A DNA stretch of 64,000 nt from Arcticibacter svalbardensis MN12-7. GTDB taxonomy: Bacteria; Bacteroidota; Bacteroidia; Sphingobacteriales; Sphingobacteriaceae. Location of the stretch: positions 62,001-126,000 of the forward strand of contig NZ_AQPN01000145.1 of assembly GCF_000403135.1 (NCBI RefSeq). The letters run 5' to 3'. Under the pieces are notes generated by a model. The model did not search any database. It worked only from the letters and a program-made list of their open reading frames with translations, and had not been told where the DNA came from. This document shows positions 28,396 through 36,884 of this stretch, piece after piece (the first letter of the stretch is position 1; the number at the start of each line of letters is the position of its first letter). The position numbers and the translations under genes are program-made.

Positions 28396-29595
28396 TTAGA
28401 ACGCTCTCTTTTTAAAATTATAGTTGGCAAATTTTATAAAATTAATCCAGTCAAACAAAGTTAAGTCATGCTTACCCTCCCTGATATGATAAGCCAATGA
28501 AGCATTTACAATCGGCTCATTGATTGCCGGTGAATTTGCAGGAAGGTTAGGTTTGATGCCATATAAGACATATGCCGGTTCGGCATTTTGTAAGGACAGA
28601 TAAGTTCCTTTAGGATCTGCCCAAAGATCGTCAGAGGCATTGGTAGCATAAACAGGCCTTGGCGCAATCATCGAAATCAGCATATGCTGGTCAACAGGCA
28701 GCAAAGCCTCCTGATCATTGAACTTTTTATAATTTGGACTAAACCAATAAGGGAACTTGGTATTGATCGTCTTGATCCGTTCCCCAAATTGTCTTCTTGC
28801 TAATGCTGCACCCGTATTCCCGGAACAATTGGTGATACATAGTGCAAACCGTTGATCTTCAGCGGCAGCCCATAAGGAAGCTTTACCCCCTCGGGAATGT
28901 CCAACAACTGCTATCTGTTTTCCATCGATATCCGGATCGGTCAGCAGGTAATCCATGACACGACTAGCACCCCATGCCCATGCACCAATGGCCCGCATTC
29001 CATTGTTTGCGGCCAGCTGCTCCGGATACAAACGTAAAACACCATTCATGTATGTGTCTTTTTGGTCCGGAGCCAGCTCATCTACGTTGAACGCCGCAAT
29101 AGCATACCCACTATCAATCAGTAATTCTGCGGGCCAGAAATCACTTTTATTGATGCGAGTGGGGTCTGTATTTTCTTTTCCTCGGTTGTTAATCAGTAAA
29201 AAGGCAGGTGAAGGTCTTTTAGCACGATTTGGAATAAAAAGAATCAGATTTATTTCCAATTTCTGATCCTTGTTAAATACTTTTATCAGCACTTCTTTTA
29301 ACCGGGCCTTCCCTTCCATGGCAGATTTGTTATCATTTATAAAAGAATAGGTAATGCGATCAAAACCTTGGGGCATCTGTCCGTAAATATTATCCTCGAA
29401 CTCCCTTATAAGTTCTGGTCTTCTAATCGCTTCCCATACTTGTTTGTTGTTCACTTTAACCCCATCGTTGGTTTTAAGAAGTTCAGGCAAAGTATATTCA
29501 GGAACTTTTGATTCATCATAATTAGGCTTATCCGCTGTCTGAGCGAGTGAGTCAACGGTATAAATCATTAAAATGAATAGTATTAATCCTTTCAT
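28396..29595 (-). CDS. CE15-like alpha/beta-hydrolase (glucuronoyl esterase family)
   Basis: 399 aa with a signal peptide (residues 1-18). The nucleophile motif is GHSRGGKASLWAAA with Ser, matching the GxSRxGK elbow of CE15 glucuronoyl esterases. The catalytic His is probably in REGKHDLTLFDW near the C-terminus. Family members cleave esters of glucuronic acid, as in lignin-carbohydrate links, though bacterial copies are more varied. It lies between SusD and the lyase in the same orientation, consistent with a locus for uronate-rich polysaccharide. Confidence 0.85.
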   Translation of the reverse strand: MKGLILFILMIYTVDSLAQTADKPNYDESKVPEYTLPELLKTNDGVKVNNKQVWEAIRRPELIREFEDNIYGQMPQGFDRITYSFINDNKSAMEGKARLKEVLIKVFNKDQKLEINLILFIPNRAKRPSPAFLLINNRGKENTDPTRINKSDFWPAELLIDSGYAIAAFNVDELAPDQKDTYMNGVLRLYPEQLAANNGMRAIGAWAWGASRVMDYLLTDPDIDGKQIAVVGHSRGGKASLWAAAEDQRFALCITNCSGNTGAALARRQFGERIKTINTKFPYWFSPNYKKFNDQEALLPVDQHMLISMIAPRPVYATNASDDLWADPKGTYLSLQNAEPAYVLYGIKPNLPANSPAINEPIVNASLAYHIREGKHDLTLFDWINFIKFANYNFKKRAF

Positions 29596-29671
29596 ACTTC
29601 TAATTATTAAATCAGATGCCTTTGTTTTTAAGCCCTCTCATCATTGGATATCTGCTATTATACTTTTCCCT

Positions 29672-29903
29672 TTATTTCAGCCTTTCGGCGATGTTCTTAT
29701 ACTGGCCCCTTTTAACAACTCTATTGGCCGGTACATATCCATAAGCCTGAGAATCTTCGAATTTTTCGATAGTCATTGGAGGTTTTCCCGAAGGATTAAC
29801 CCGAATTTACAATCATGATAGTGTTACTACGATTATCATCCACAAACTTTACTAATTGATTCAAATCCACATGCAGTAAAATTCTACTTTCCTTCCCTAA
29901 CAT
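29672..29903 (-). pseudogene. Remnant of a small gene downstream of susD
   Basis: ATG 29903, 14 bp after the SusD stop, opens MLGKESRILLHVDLNQLV... and ends at a TAA after NTIMIVNSG. A one-base shift continues as VNPSGKPPMTIEKFEDSQ...YKNIAERLK to TAA at 29672-29674. The shared GGGTTAATCC junction suggests one ORF broken by a frameshift. The combined product is about 75 aa with no signal peptide, so it is probably the tail of a larger lost protein. The family is not recognised; a beta-sandwich or CBM-like tail is only a guess. Confidence 0.45.
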
Positions 29904-29916
29904 CCCTAACAGGGAA

Positions 29917-31401
29917 CTACCTTGCTAATGAATTATTCTGTAGTTCAATATCCGGGATACCAAATACAAACTTAGTAGGTATTGGTTTACGGGCTGGTGT
30001 TGGTATTGCCGCACGCACTCCTGTTAAAATTTCAGCTACTTTATCCGTACGAACCATATCAAACCACCTTTTGCATTCACCAATAAACTCATAAGCTCTT
30101 TCCCTTAAAACCAATTCATCAAATTGCAATTGGCTTAGTCCTGCAGGTAAATCGGCTACTGTGCTTGAAACTGCAAGACTTACCCCATAGGCTCGTCGTC
30201 TTACCTGATTAATAGCAGCGTATGCATTAACTGGCCCATTTAGTTTATTTTCTGCTTCAGCAAATATCAAGAGCGCGTCTGCATATCTATAAAAATAAAA
30301 ATCATTGCCATTGCCCGTATCTGCGGGTGCATTAGGATCTTTGTATTTACCCATTCGCAAATCGTAATTATTTGCTTCTACTTCAGCATTAGTTACTACA
30401 CCGTTAATAATATAGGTGCTATAAAGGCTGAATTGCTTACGTAAATCATTATTATCCCAACCAGCAATAATTGGAGCCTTCGACATAATGCCTCCAAATT
30501 TGTTTCCGGTTACAGAATATCCCGCTAATTTCGCTTTAGAATCAGCCCAATAAGAGGCCCAAAAACTTCCGGCACCAACAACCTGAGAAAATTTCAATGA
30601 AAAGACATCCTCTTTATTTGTAGCCAAAACAGGTGAGTATAATGTTGCTAGTGAGGGTTCCAAATCATAGCCATAGGTTGCTTTATTATCAATAACCTCT
30701 TTAGCTTTATCGCGCGCATTTGTATAATCCTTTAAGGTGAGATATACATCTGCCAACATTACTTTAGCCGCCCCTGAAGTTGCCCTACCAGCATTTGCTG
30801 ACGGAACTTGTGCTGGTAGGTTAACTTCAGCTATTTTAAGATCTTTAATAACTGCGTCATAAATCTCAGGAATTTCTGAAAGTGGTAAGTCCACATCATC
30901 AGAATTAACAATCGGCTTTAAACGTAACGGCACCTTTCCCCAAATACGTACTATATTGTAATAGCAAAGTGCACGGATAAAATAAGCCTCTCCATAAGCT
31001 CTGGATTTCTGATCATCACTTAAAGATGTATTCGCATCTAGATTGGCGAGAAGCAGATTCGCCTTTCCAACAGCTTCATAAATACATACCCATGTTGGTT
31101 CCAGACTATTGGGAGACATAAGCAAATTCGTATAATCGCTACTAGCTTTCTGGCTAGCCCCACCATCAGCATAATCGCTCATCAACTCAAGATAAAGGCC
31201 TAGCCTTGATTCCCATAGTCTGCCACGTGACCTTGTAAGCGGTTCGTATACACCGATTATTGTTTGATCCAGTAAAACCGGATTTAATTCTCCCAGGCTA
31301 ATTGTCGCTTTAGGCTCTTCCTCTAATAGTTTTTCACATCCAGTGGTACCTATCATGATCAGTACCAAACAAAAGAGCTGTATATAAATATTTCGTTTCA
31401 T
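29917..31401 (-). CDS. SusD/RagB-family glycan-binding lipoprotein
   Basis: 494 aa. Lipobox IGTTGCEKL at residues 17-25. The N-terminal SusD-like domain carries EAYFIRALCYYNIVRIWG and PLRLKPIV; the C-terminal RagB/SusD domain has YRYADALLIFAEAENKL and LVLRERAYEFIGECKRWFDMVR. It caps the SusC channel and binds oligosaccharide at the surface. It starts 23 bp after the cognate susC, as usual for the pair. Confidence 0.94.
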   Translation of the reverse strand: MKRNIYIQLFCLVLIMIGTTGCEKLLEEEPKATISLGELNPVLLDQTIIGVYEPLTRSRGRLWESRLGLYLELMSDYADGGASQKASSDYTNLLMSPNSLEPTWVCIYEAVGKANLLLANLDANTSLSDDQKSRAYGEAYFIRALCYYNIVRIWGKVPLRLKPIVNSDDVDLPLSEIPEIYDAVIKDLKIAEVNLPAQVPSANAGRATSGAAKVMLADVYLTLKDYTNARDKAKEVIDNKATYGYDLEPSLATLYSPVLATNKEDVFSLKFSQVVGAGSFWASYWADSKAKLAGYSVTGNKFGGIMSKAPIIAGWDNNDLRKQFSLYSTYIINGVVTNAEVEANNYDLRMGKYKDPNAPADTGNGNDFYFYRYADALLIFAEAENKLNGPVNAYAAINQVRRRAYGVSLAVSSTVADLPAGLSQLQFDELVLRERAYEFIGECKRWFDMVRTDKVAEILTGVRAAIPTPARKPIPTKFVFGIPDIELQNNSLAR

Positions 31402-31424
31402 TGTCGTGTTATTAATCCGATCAG

Positions 31425-34400
31425 TTAAAAATTTGCACTAAATCCAAATGTCCATACTTTTGCTGTAGGATATGCTCCCAGATCAACCCCTTGTCTGCGA
31501 TCATTCCCATTGAAAGAGTTTACCTCCGGATCAAAGCCTGAATATTTTGTAAATGTGATTTGATTCTGGCCACTTACATACACATTGATGCTCTTTACTG
31601 TCCCGAGTTTTGCTATAGGAATCATATAATCTAACCGGACATTCCGCATACGGAAGAAATCACCACTTTCCATAAACCTGGAAGATACCCTGTTAGCTGT
31701 ACTCACCTTTTCACTGGGTACAGGAAATAGCTCATTGATCACTTTCGCTTTATTAAATTGATTAGCAACGCCTACAGAAGTGAGGTTAGAAAGGTTGACG
31801 TTATTGATTAATGAGCCGCTAACACCTGCCCAAACCATACTAAATGTTAAGCGTTTGTATTTCACCAATGAATTAACACCATAGTAAAGATCAGGGTATG
31901 GACTGCCTAATATCTGATTATCAAGTGCATTGATTATATCTGTTCCGTCTGCATTCAAATCTCCATTTAAGTTCTCATGTAATGGAATACCCTCTGGACT
32001 AAGCCCTAAAAATTTAGGTCCGTAGAACACCGATAATGGTTCTCCTACACGGATAATACTGATACTTCCAGACTTATCATCAGCCGCTGATAAAGCAGCT
32101 GAAAGGTCTTGGTTGTTCTTCGTTTTAGTTACCTTATTTTTATTCTGAGATAAGTTAAAATCAAGCGAGAAGGTCCAATCTTTGGTATTCACTACGTTTG
32201 TACCAAGCGATACTTCCCAACCCTTATTCTGCACTTCACCTACATTATCAATAATTTGATTAACTCCTGCACTTGGTGCAATTTGCACAAAAGCCAGTAA
32301 GTCTTTGGTCTTTTTCAAGTAGTAATCAAATGTGAAACGGAATTTTTCTTGTAGAAATCCGGCATCTAATCCAATGTTAGTCTGAGCAGTTGTTTCCCAT
32401 TTAAGATCAGGATTAGGGAATGTAGGAGAAAGACCTACAGCAAGACCTGTACCTGCACCCTGGCCGGTATTAACTGTCCTGCCAAGAGATAAAGACTGAT
32501 AAGGACTGATAGCGGGATTACCTGCCTCGCCCCAACTTGCCCTTAGTTTAAAGTTCGAAACCCAGTCCTTGTCCTTAATAAAGGCCTCCTCAGATAAGCG
32601 CCATGCAGCAGAAACAGAAGGAAAAACTCCATACTTATTGTTTTCTGCAAATACAGAAGCCCCGTCACGCCTGATACTGGCAGAGAACAGGTATTTATCT
32701 GATAAGTTAAGACGTACCCTGGCAAACGAGGAGATGATCGTATTTTCAATCACATCCGTAATTGGCTTGCTGATTGTAGTTGCCGAACTAAAATTATAGT
32801 TCTTAAGCACATCACTTGCAAAACCTGTAGCAGAGAGATCAATCGTGTTATATCGCTCCTGCTGAATAGATACCCCTGCAGTTGCCTCCAGATTAGTCTT
32901 TTCAGAAAAGTTATATTTGTACTCCATGAAATCTTCCGCCAAAGCAGAGGTCTTGTCGTAACGCCCTAACTCTGCAACTCCAACATTGTTCCCCAGCCGT
33001 GGCAGGATCTTTGGAAAATAAAGATCCCTGCGGATATCATAATAATCTGCCGATAACCTTGTATTATTGGTCAGCCCTTTAAAAAGCACTGCCTTAAAGT
33101 CCACTCCTCCCTGAACACGTGTGGTCATATTCTGATCCGTCACTTCTTTAGCCAGGGCAACAGGATTTTCAGCATCTATACCGTTAAAGCTGAAAGGCGT
33201 TACTACGGAATAAGTACCATCTTCATTTTTAACAGGCACAGTTGGCGAAGCAAGGAGAGTAGATCCTATGCCTGACTTGCCAAAGTTCCTTGCTGCATTA
33301 CCCAAAGAAGGAGAAAAACCTTTCTGCATAGCTCTGGATACGGTAAGACGACTTGAAACACTAAAGCGATCCTTAATCTTGCTATCCATATTCAGGCGCA
33401 TAGAGCCCCTTTTATAGCCCGTATTGATTACTACTCCATCCTGACTGATGTACCCTCCGGAAATATAATATTTGGTTTTGTCTGAGCCACCAGAAATACT
33501 CAGGCTATTGTTAGTTACCGGAGCGGTAGTGAATATCTCATCTTGCCAATCAGTACTTACGGTAGGCGCGAAATTCGCAATTGAAGCAGGGACAGGCAAA
33601 TTTGAATTGGTATAAAACCGGTTTACATAATCTACATATTCAGCACTGTTCATCATCTCTATCCGATTGGTTACTTGCTGCTCACCGTAAGAACTTTCAA
33701 AAGAAACCACGGCCTTGCCTATTTTACCAGACTTTGTAGTAATCATTACAACGCCGTTTGCACCACGGGAACCATATATGGCCGTTGCGGACGCATCTTT
33801 CAATATTTCGATGGATTGTATGTCCGATGGATTAATAGTGGCCAGACCATTAGCACCCCGTACATCATCGTTAAACTGAGGGAGTCCATCAATCACATAC
33901 AAAGGTTCATTTCCCCCGGCAATGGACGAAACACCACGAATACGCATACTAATGCCGCCTCCAGGCTGTCCGGAAGCCTGCTGTACCTGCACGCCGGCAA
34001 CCCTTCCCTGGATCGCTTTCTCAATACTCATTACCGGAATTTCACCTATCTGCTTTGCATCAATGGACGCAACAGATCCCGTTAAATCACTTTTACGCTG
34101 TGTACCATAACCCGTAACCACTACGGCCTCCAGGAACTTCGCTCCTTCAATCATCTTTACGTTGATCACTGTATGCCCGTCTACAGCAAATTCCTGCGTT
34201 TCAAAGCCGATATAGGTAAAAACAAGTACAGCATTTTGATTAGGCACCGAGATACTATATCCACCATTCAGATTAGAAACGATTGCCGTCGAAGTCCCTT
34301 TCACCTTAATACTGACGCCAGGAAGTGGAATATTCTTTTCATCCCTGATCGTTCCAGTGATGACAATAGCTTTCTGGTCTAATACAAAAGCATATTCACG

Positions 34401-34862
34401 AGGCTTAACGATGATCGTCTGGTTCTTGATAATATAACTTAAGGGCTGGTTTGCAAAGCAGTATTCGAGCACTTCATTAAGAGGTTCATTATTAAAACTG
34501 GCATCAACAGGCTTAGATCTTTTAAGCTCTTCCACATCATAAAAAACATCAAACTCTGTTTGTGCCTCAATTTGCTTCAATACCTGCTTTAGCGTTGCAT
34601 CCTTTTTCACGTAGGAAACCATTTGCGCAACACTATTTGCACTGACCTGCAAGAGGCCAATAAACAATATAGAAAACGTTAGGTTTATCCGCATGATTAG
34701 TCCTTTATTCAGTAATGCCTTACTCCTTATAAATTTAAAGAAATCATTACTATGATTACAATTCGAATAGGTTAGTATTCCAAATTTACTGTCACTGGCA
34801 TCATTACACAGGAACAGTTTTTGAGCATAAAATTTCATACATTTGGTTAGTTTATGGTTCAT
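31425..34862 (-). CDS. SusC-type TonB-dependent transducer with STN domain
   Basis: 1145 aa outer-membrane beta-barrel importer. The N-terminal extension precedes a signal segment near residues 60-80 (SILFIGLLQVSANSVAQ). It is followed by an STN domain (LKQVLKQIEAQTEFDVFYD), a carboxypeptidase-regulatory-like beta domain (ITGTIRDEKNIPLPGVSI), the plug with a TonB-box-like VVTGYGTQRKSDLTG and the SusC motif SATAIYGSRGANGVVMITTK, then the barrel ending in an aromatic residue (WTFGFSANF). The STN domain signals to FecR, matching the fecR/sigma genes just upstream. The start may instead be Met9 at 34838 or the Met at about 34694. Confidence 0.94.
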   Translation of the reverse strand: MNHKLTKCMKFYAQKLFLCNDASDSKFGILTYSNCNHSNDFFKFIRSKALLNKGLIMRINLTFSILFIGLLQVSANSVAQMVSYVKKDATLKQVLKQIEAQTEFDVFYDVEELKRSKPVDASFNNEPLNEVLEYCFANQPLSYIIKNQTIIVKPREYAFVLDQKAIVITGTIRDEKNIPLPGVSIKVKGTSTAIVSNLNGGYSISVPNQNAVLVFTYIGFETQEFAVDGHTVINVKMIEGAKFLEAVVVTGYGTQRKSDLTGSVASIDAKQIGEIPVMSIEKAIQGRVAGVQVQQASGQPGGGISMRIRGVSSIAGGNEPLYVIDGLPQFNDDVRGANGLATINPSDIQSIEILKDASATAIYGSRGANGVVMITTKSGKIGKAVVSFESSYGEQQVTNRIEMMNSAEYVDYVNRFYTNSNLPVPASIANFAPTVSTDWQDEIFTTAPVTNNSLSISGGSDKTKYYISGGYISQDGVVINTGYKRGSMRLNMDSKIKDRFSVSSRLTVSRAMQKGFSPSLGNAARNFGKSGIGSTLLASPTVPVKNEDGTYSVVTPFSFNGIDAENPVALAKEVTDQNMTTRVQGGVDFKAVLFKGLTNNTRLSADYYDIRRDLYFPKILPRLGNNVGVAELGRYDKTSALAEDFMEYKYNFSEKTNLEATAGVSIQQERYNTIDLSATGFASDVLKNYNFSSATTISKPITDVIENTIISSFARVRLNLSDKYLFSASIRRDGASVFAENNKYGVFPSVSAAWRLSEEAFIKDKDWVSNFKLRASWGEAGNPAISPYQSLSLGRTVNTGQGAGTGLAVGLSPTFPNPDLKWETTAQTNIGLDAGFLQEKFRFTFDYYLKKTKDLLAFVQIAPSAGVNQIIDNVGEVQNKGWEVSLGTNVVNTKDWTFSLDFNLSQNKNKVTKTKNNQDLSAALSAADDKSGSISIIRVGEPLSVFYGPKFLGLSPEGIPLHENLNGDLNADGTDIINALDNQILGSPYPDLYYGVNSLVKYKRLTFSMVWAGVSGSLINNVNLSNLTSVGVANQFNKAKVINELFPVPSEKVSTANRVSSRFMESGDFFRMRNVRLDYMIPIAKLGTVKSINVYVSGQNQITFTKYSGFDPEVNSFNGNDRRQGVDLGAYPTAKVWTFGFSANF

Positions 34863-34955
34863 TGTAAGCGCAAAATTTACGATCGAAAACTTAAACTAGA
34901 ACCGGGAGTAGGTCCAATTACTCCTGGTTCATTTTTAGTATCCTATAAGTAGAGG

Positions 34956-36098
34956 TTAATTCATCACAATAACCCTCCTTCCTTCCACTTTAAAACGCAC
35001 CGATCCGGTTAGTTCTAAAATTTCCAAGACTTGATTTATACTTTTAAAACGTGAAATAGTACCTCCAAAAGCCTTATTAACAGCCTTATTCCCTGCAAAT
35101 TCTACATCCACATCATACCATCGGGAAATCTGTCTCATGATAACTGCTAAACTTTGGTCGTTGAAGACAAACTTTTCATTCTTCCATGCCATAGTTTCCT
35201 CCAGATCCCCATTTCGAATAATCACTGAAGCATTTGCCATTATTATAGATTGCTGACCGGGACGCAAAACCCGTGTAAGCTGTGTACTGTTCTGGAAAAC
35301 CCTGATGCTGCCTTCCAAAAGTGTAGTTTTAGTTTCATTTTCATCCGCATAGCTATTTACATTGAAATGCGTTCCTAAAACTTCCACTTCCTGATTCCTG
35401 GTCTGTACCTTAAAAGGCATTGACTTGTTAGGAGCCACTTCAAAATAGGCTTCACCATTCAGTTCCACTTTCCGTTCCTTGCCAATAAAAGAAGTTGGGT
35501 ACTTCAATGAAGTTGCCGCATTGAGCCATACATGCGTACCATCAGGTAATACGATCTGGTACTGGCCTCCACGGGGTGTTGTAATCGTATTATAGGCTAT
35601 TATTTTTGCAGAATGTTCAGTCTCCGAAATGGTATAGATCAACTTTCCATCTGAAGTCTTAATAATCTGCACCCCATTTTCTTTAGCTATTCTACCACTT
35701 GAAGCATCAGTCAATGATATTTTAGACCCATCTGCCAAAGTAATAAAAGCCTTATTACTTCCCGGAACGATCACCTCTTTAGGCTTATTCAGAACCTTTA
35801 CTATTTGCTTCTGATGAACAGTTTTATTATTGGTGTGGAGCAACAATGCCACAGAAATAATAAGCAATACAGAAGCTGCAGCAGCAATTTTTGGCCACAT
35901 TCCAATCACCTTATTCCTTTCTTTCAAGGGAAGCCCTCTCCTTATTTCTGCCAGATCTGCTACTATTTCCTTGTTACTCAAATCAAATTCAGTCACATGA
36001 CCAAACATAATCCAGTTTTCAATGATGGCTTTTTCTTCATCAGTACAAGTACCCGCTTGGAATTTAGAAAGGAGTGTTTTAGCGTCTTGATCTTGCAT
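34956..36098 (-). CDS. FecR-family anti-sigma factor
   Basis: 380 aa single-pass inner-membrane protein. A cytoplasmic sigma-binding N-terminus (residues 1-65, DEEKAIIENWI) is followed by a TM helix at about 69-88 (AAAASVLLIISVALLL), a periplasmic FecR domain (TTPRGGQYQIVLPDGTHVWLNA, EAYFEVAPNKSMPFKVQT), and a C-terminal STN-like DUF4974 domain (DQSLAVIMRQISRWYDVDVEF). It relays SusC occupancy to the sigma factor. It is 90 bp downstream of sigma and 93 bp upstream of susC. Confidence 0.94.
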   Translation of the reverse strand: MQDQDAKTLLSKFQAGTCTDEEKAIIENWIMFGHVTEFDLSNKEIVADLAEIRRGLPLKERNKVIGMWPKIAAAASVLLIISVALLLHTNNKTVHQKQIVKVLNKPKEVIVPGSNKAFITLADGSKISLTDASSGRIAKENGVQIIKTSDGKLIYTISETEHSAKIIAYNTITTPRGGQYQIVLPDGTHVWLNAATSLKYPTSFIGKERKVELNGEAYFEVAPNKSMPFKVQTRNQEVEVLGTHFNVNSYADENETKTTLLEGSIRVFQNSTQLTRVLRPGQQSIIMANASVIIRNGDLEETMAWKNEKFVFNDQSLAVIMRQISRWYDVDVEFAGNKAVNKAFGGTISRFKSINQVLEILELTGSVRFKVEGRRVIVMN

Positions 36099-36188
36099 AG
36101 CCTTTGGATTATTATTCTTATTATATACAAGACACCTAACCCAGCATCAAGGGTTAAAATAAACTATTTTTTTATCAGAAAAAACAAT

Positions 36189-36767
36189 TTAGGGATAGAT
36201 CAGAAAGATCAGGAAAAACATTGAACCCAATTTAACCCTCAGGATCTTTAAAGCATGATGCATATGACTTTTAACCGTTTCCTCCGAAAGGTTTAATTCC
36301 TGAGCAATTTCCACCCGTGTATAATGGTCTTTTCGGCTTAATTCAAACACCATCCGCATTTTGTAAGGTAACGCTTGTATTTCCTTTTCTATAAAAGCAG
36401 TCAGCTCCTTCTGTTGAAGAACCTCATCTGCTGCAATTTGGTTGTTAACCATATAGAGTTGGAAGGATTCTACATACACAGAAGAAACTTTCTTATGTTT
36501 AATTAAATTCAATACCCTATTTCGTACTGCCGTGAATAAGTAGGCAGCCAGCCCTATCTTGACATCCAGCAAGTTTCTACGTTCCCATAGTGACAGGAAA
36601 AGCTCATGGATAAGATCCTTCGCTTCTTCCCTATCATTCAGCTTCTTATAAGAAAAAGCGTAGAGAATACCATGATAACGGTCGTAAATTTCTGTATACG
36701 CTTCCTTGCTATCCTGCTTTAACAGCACAACTAGTTCTGAATCGCATATAGTACTTAAAGAGGACAT
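36189..36767 (-). CDS. ECF RNA polymerase sigma factor (FecI-like)
   Basis: 192 aa. Region 2 (YDRYHGILYAFSYKKLNDREEAKDLIHELFLSLW) and region 4 with an HTH (YTRVEIAQELNLSEETVKSHMHHALKIL) are both clear; there is no region 1 or 3. It is held by the FecR protein encoded directly downstream and should activate the susC promoter at 34863-34955 when substrate is present. First gene of the PUL. Confidence 0.93.
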   Translation of the reverse strand: MSSLSTICDSELVVLLKQDSKEAYTEIYDRYHGILYAFSYKKLNDREEAKDLIHELFLSLWERRNLLDVKIGLAAYLFTAVRNRVLNLIKHKKVSSVYVESFQLYMVNNQIAADEVLQQKELTAFIEKEIQALPYKMRMVFELSRKDHYTRVEIAQELNLSEETVKSHMHHALKILRVKLGSMFFLIFLIYP

Positions 36768-36884
36768 TGGTCATTGGTTATGTACAAATATAATAATGCA
36801 TATGCTAAAATTCAGATAAATCCAGTTAGAATTGATACAATAATTTTTATCATATATTTCATTAAATAAACAAATATTTTCGCC

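Noticed and set aside
33675..34110. Two plus-strand ORFs of 136 and 62 aa inside susC
   Set aside because: They are antisense to the conserved plug domain of the TonB receptor and have low-likelihood composition.
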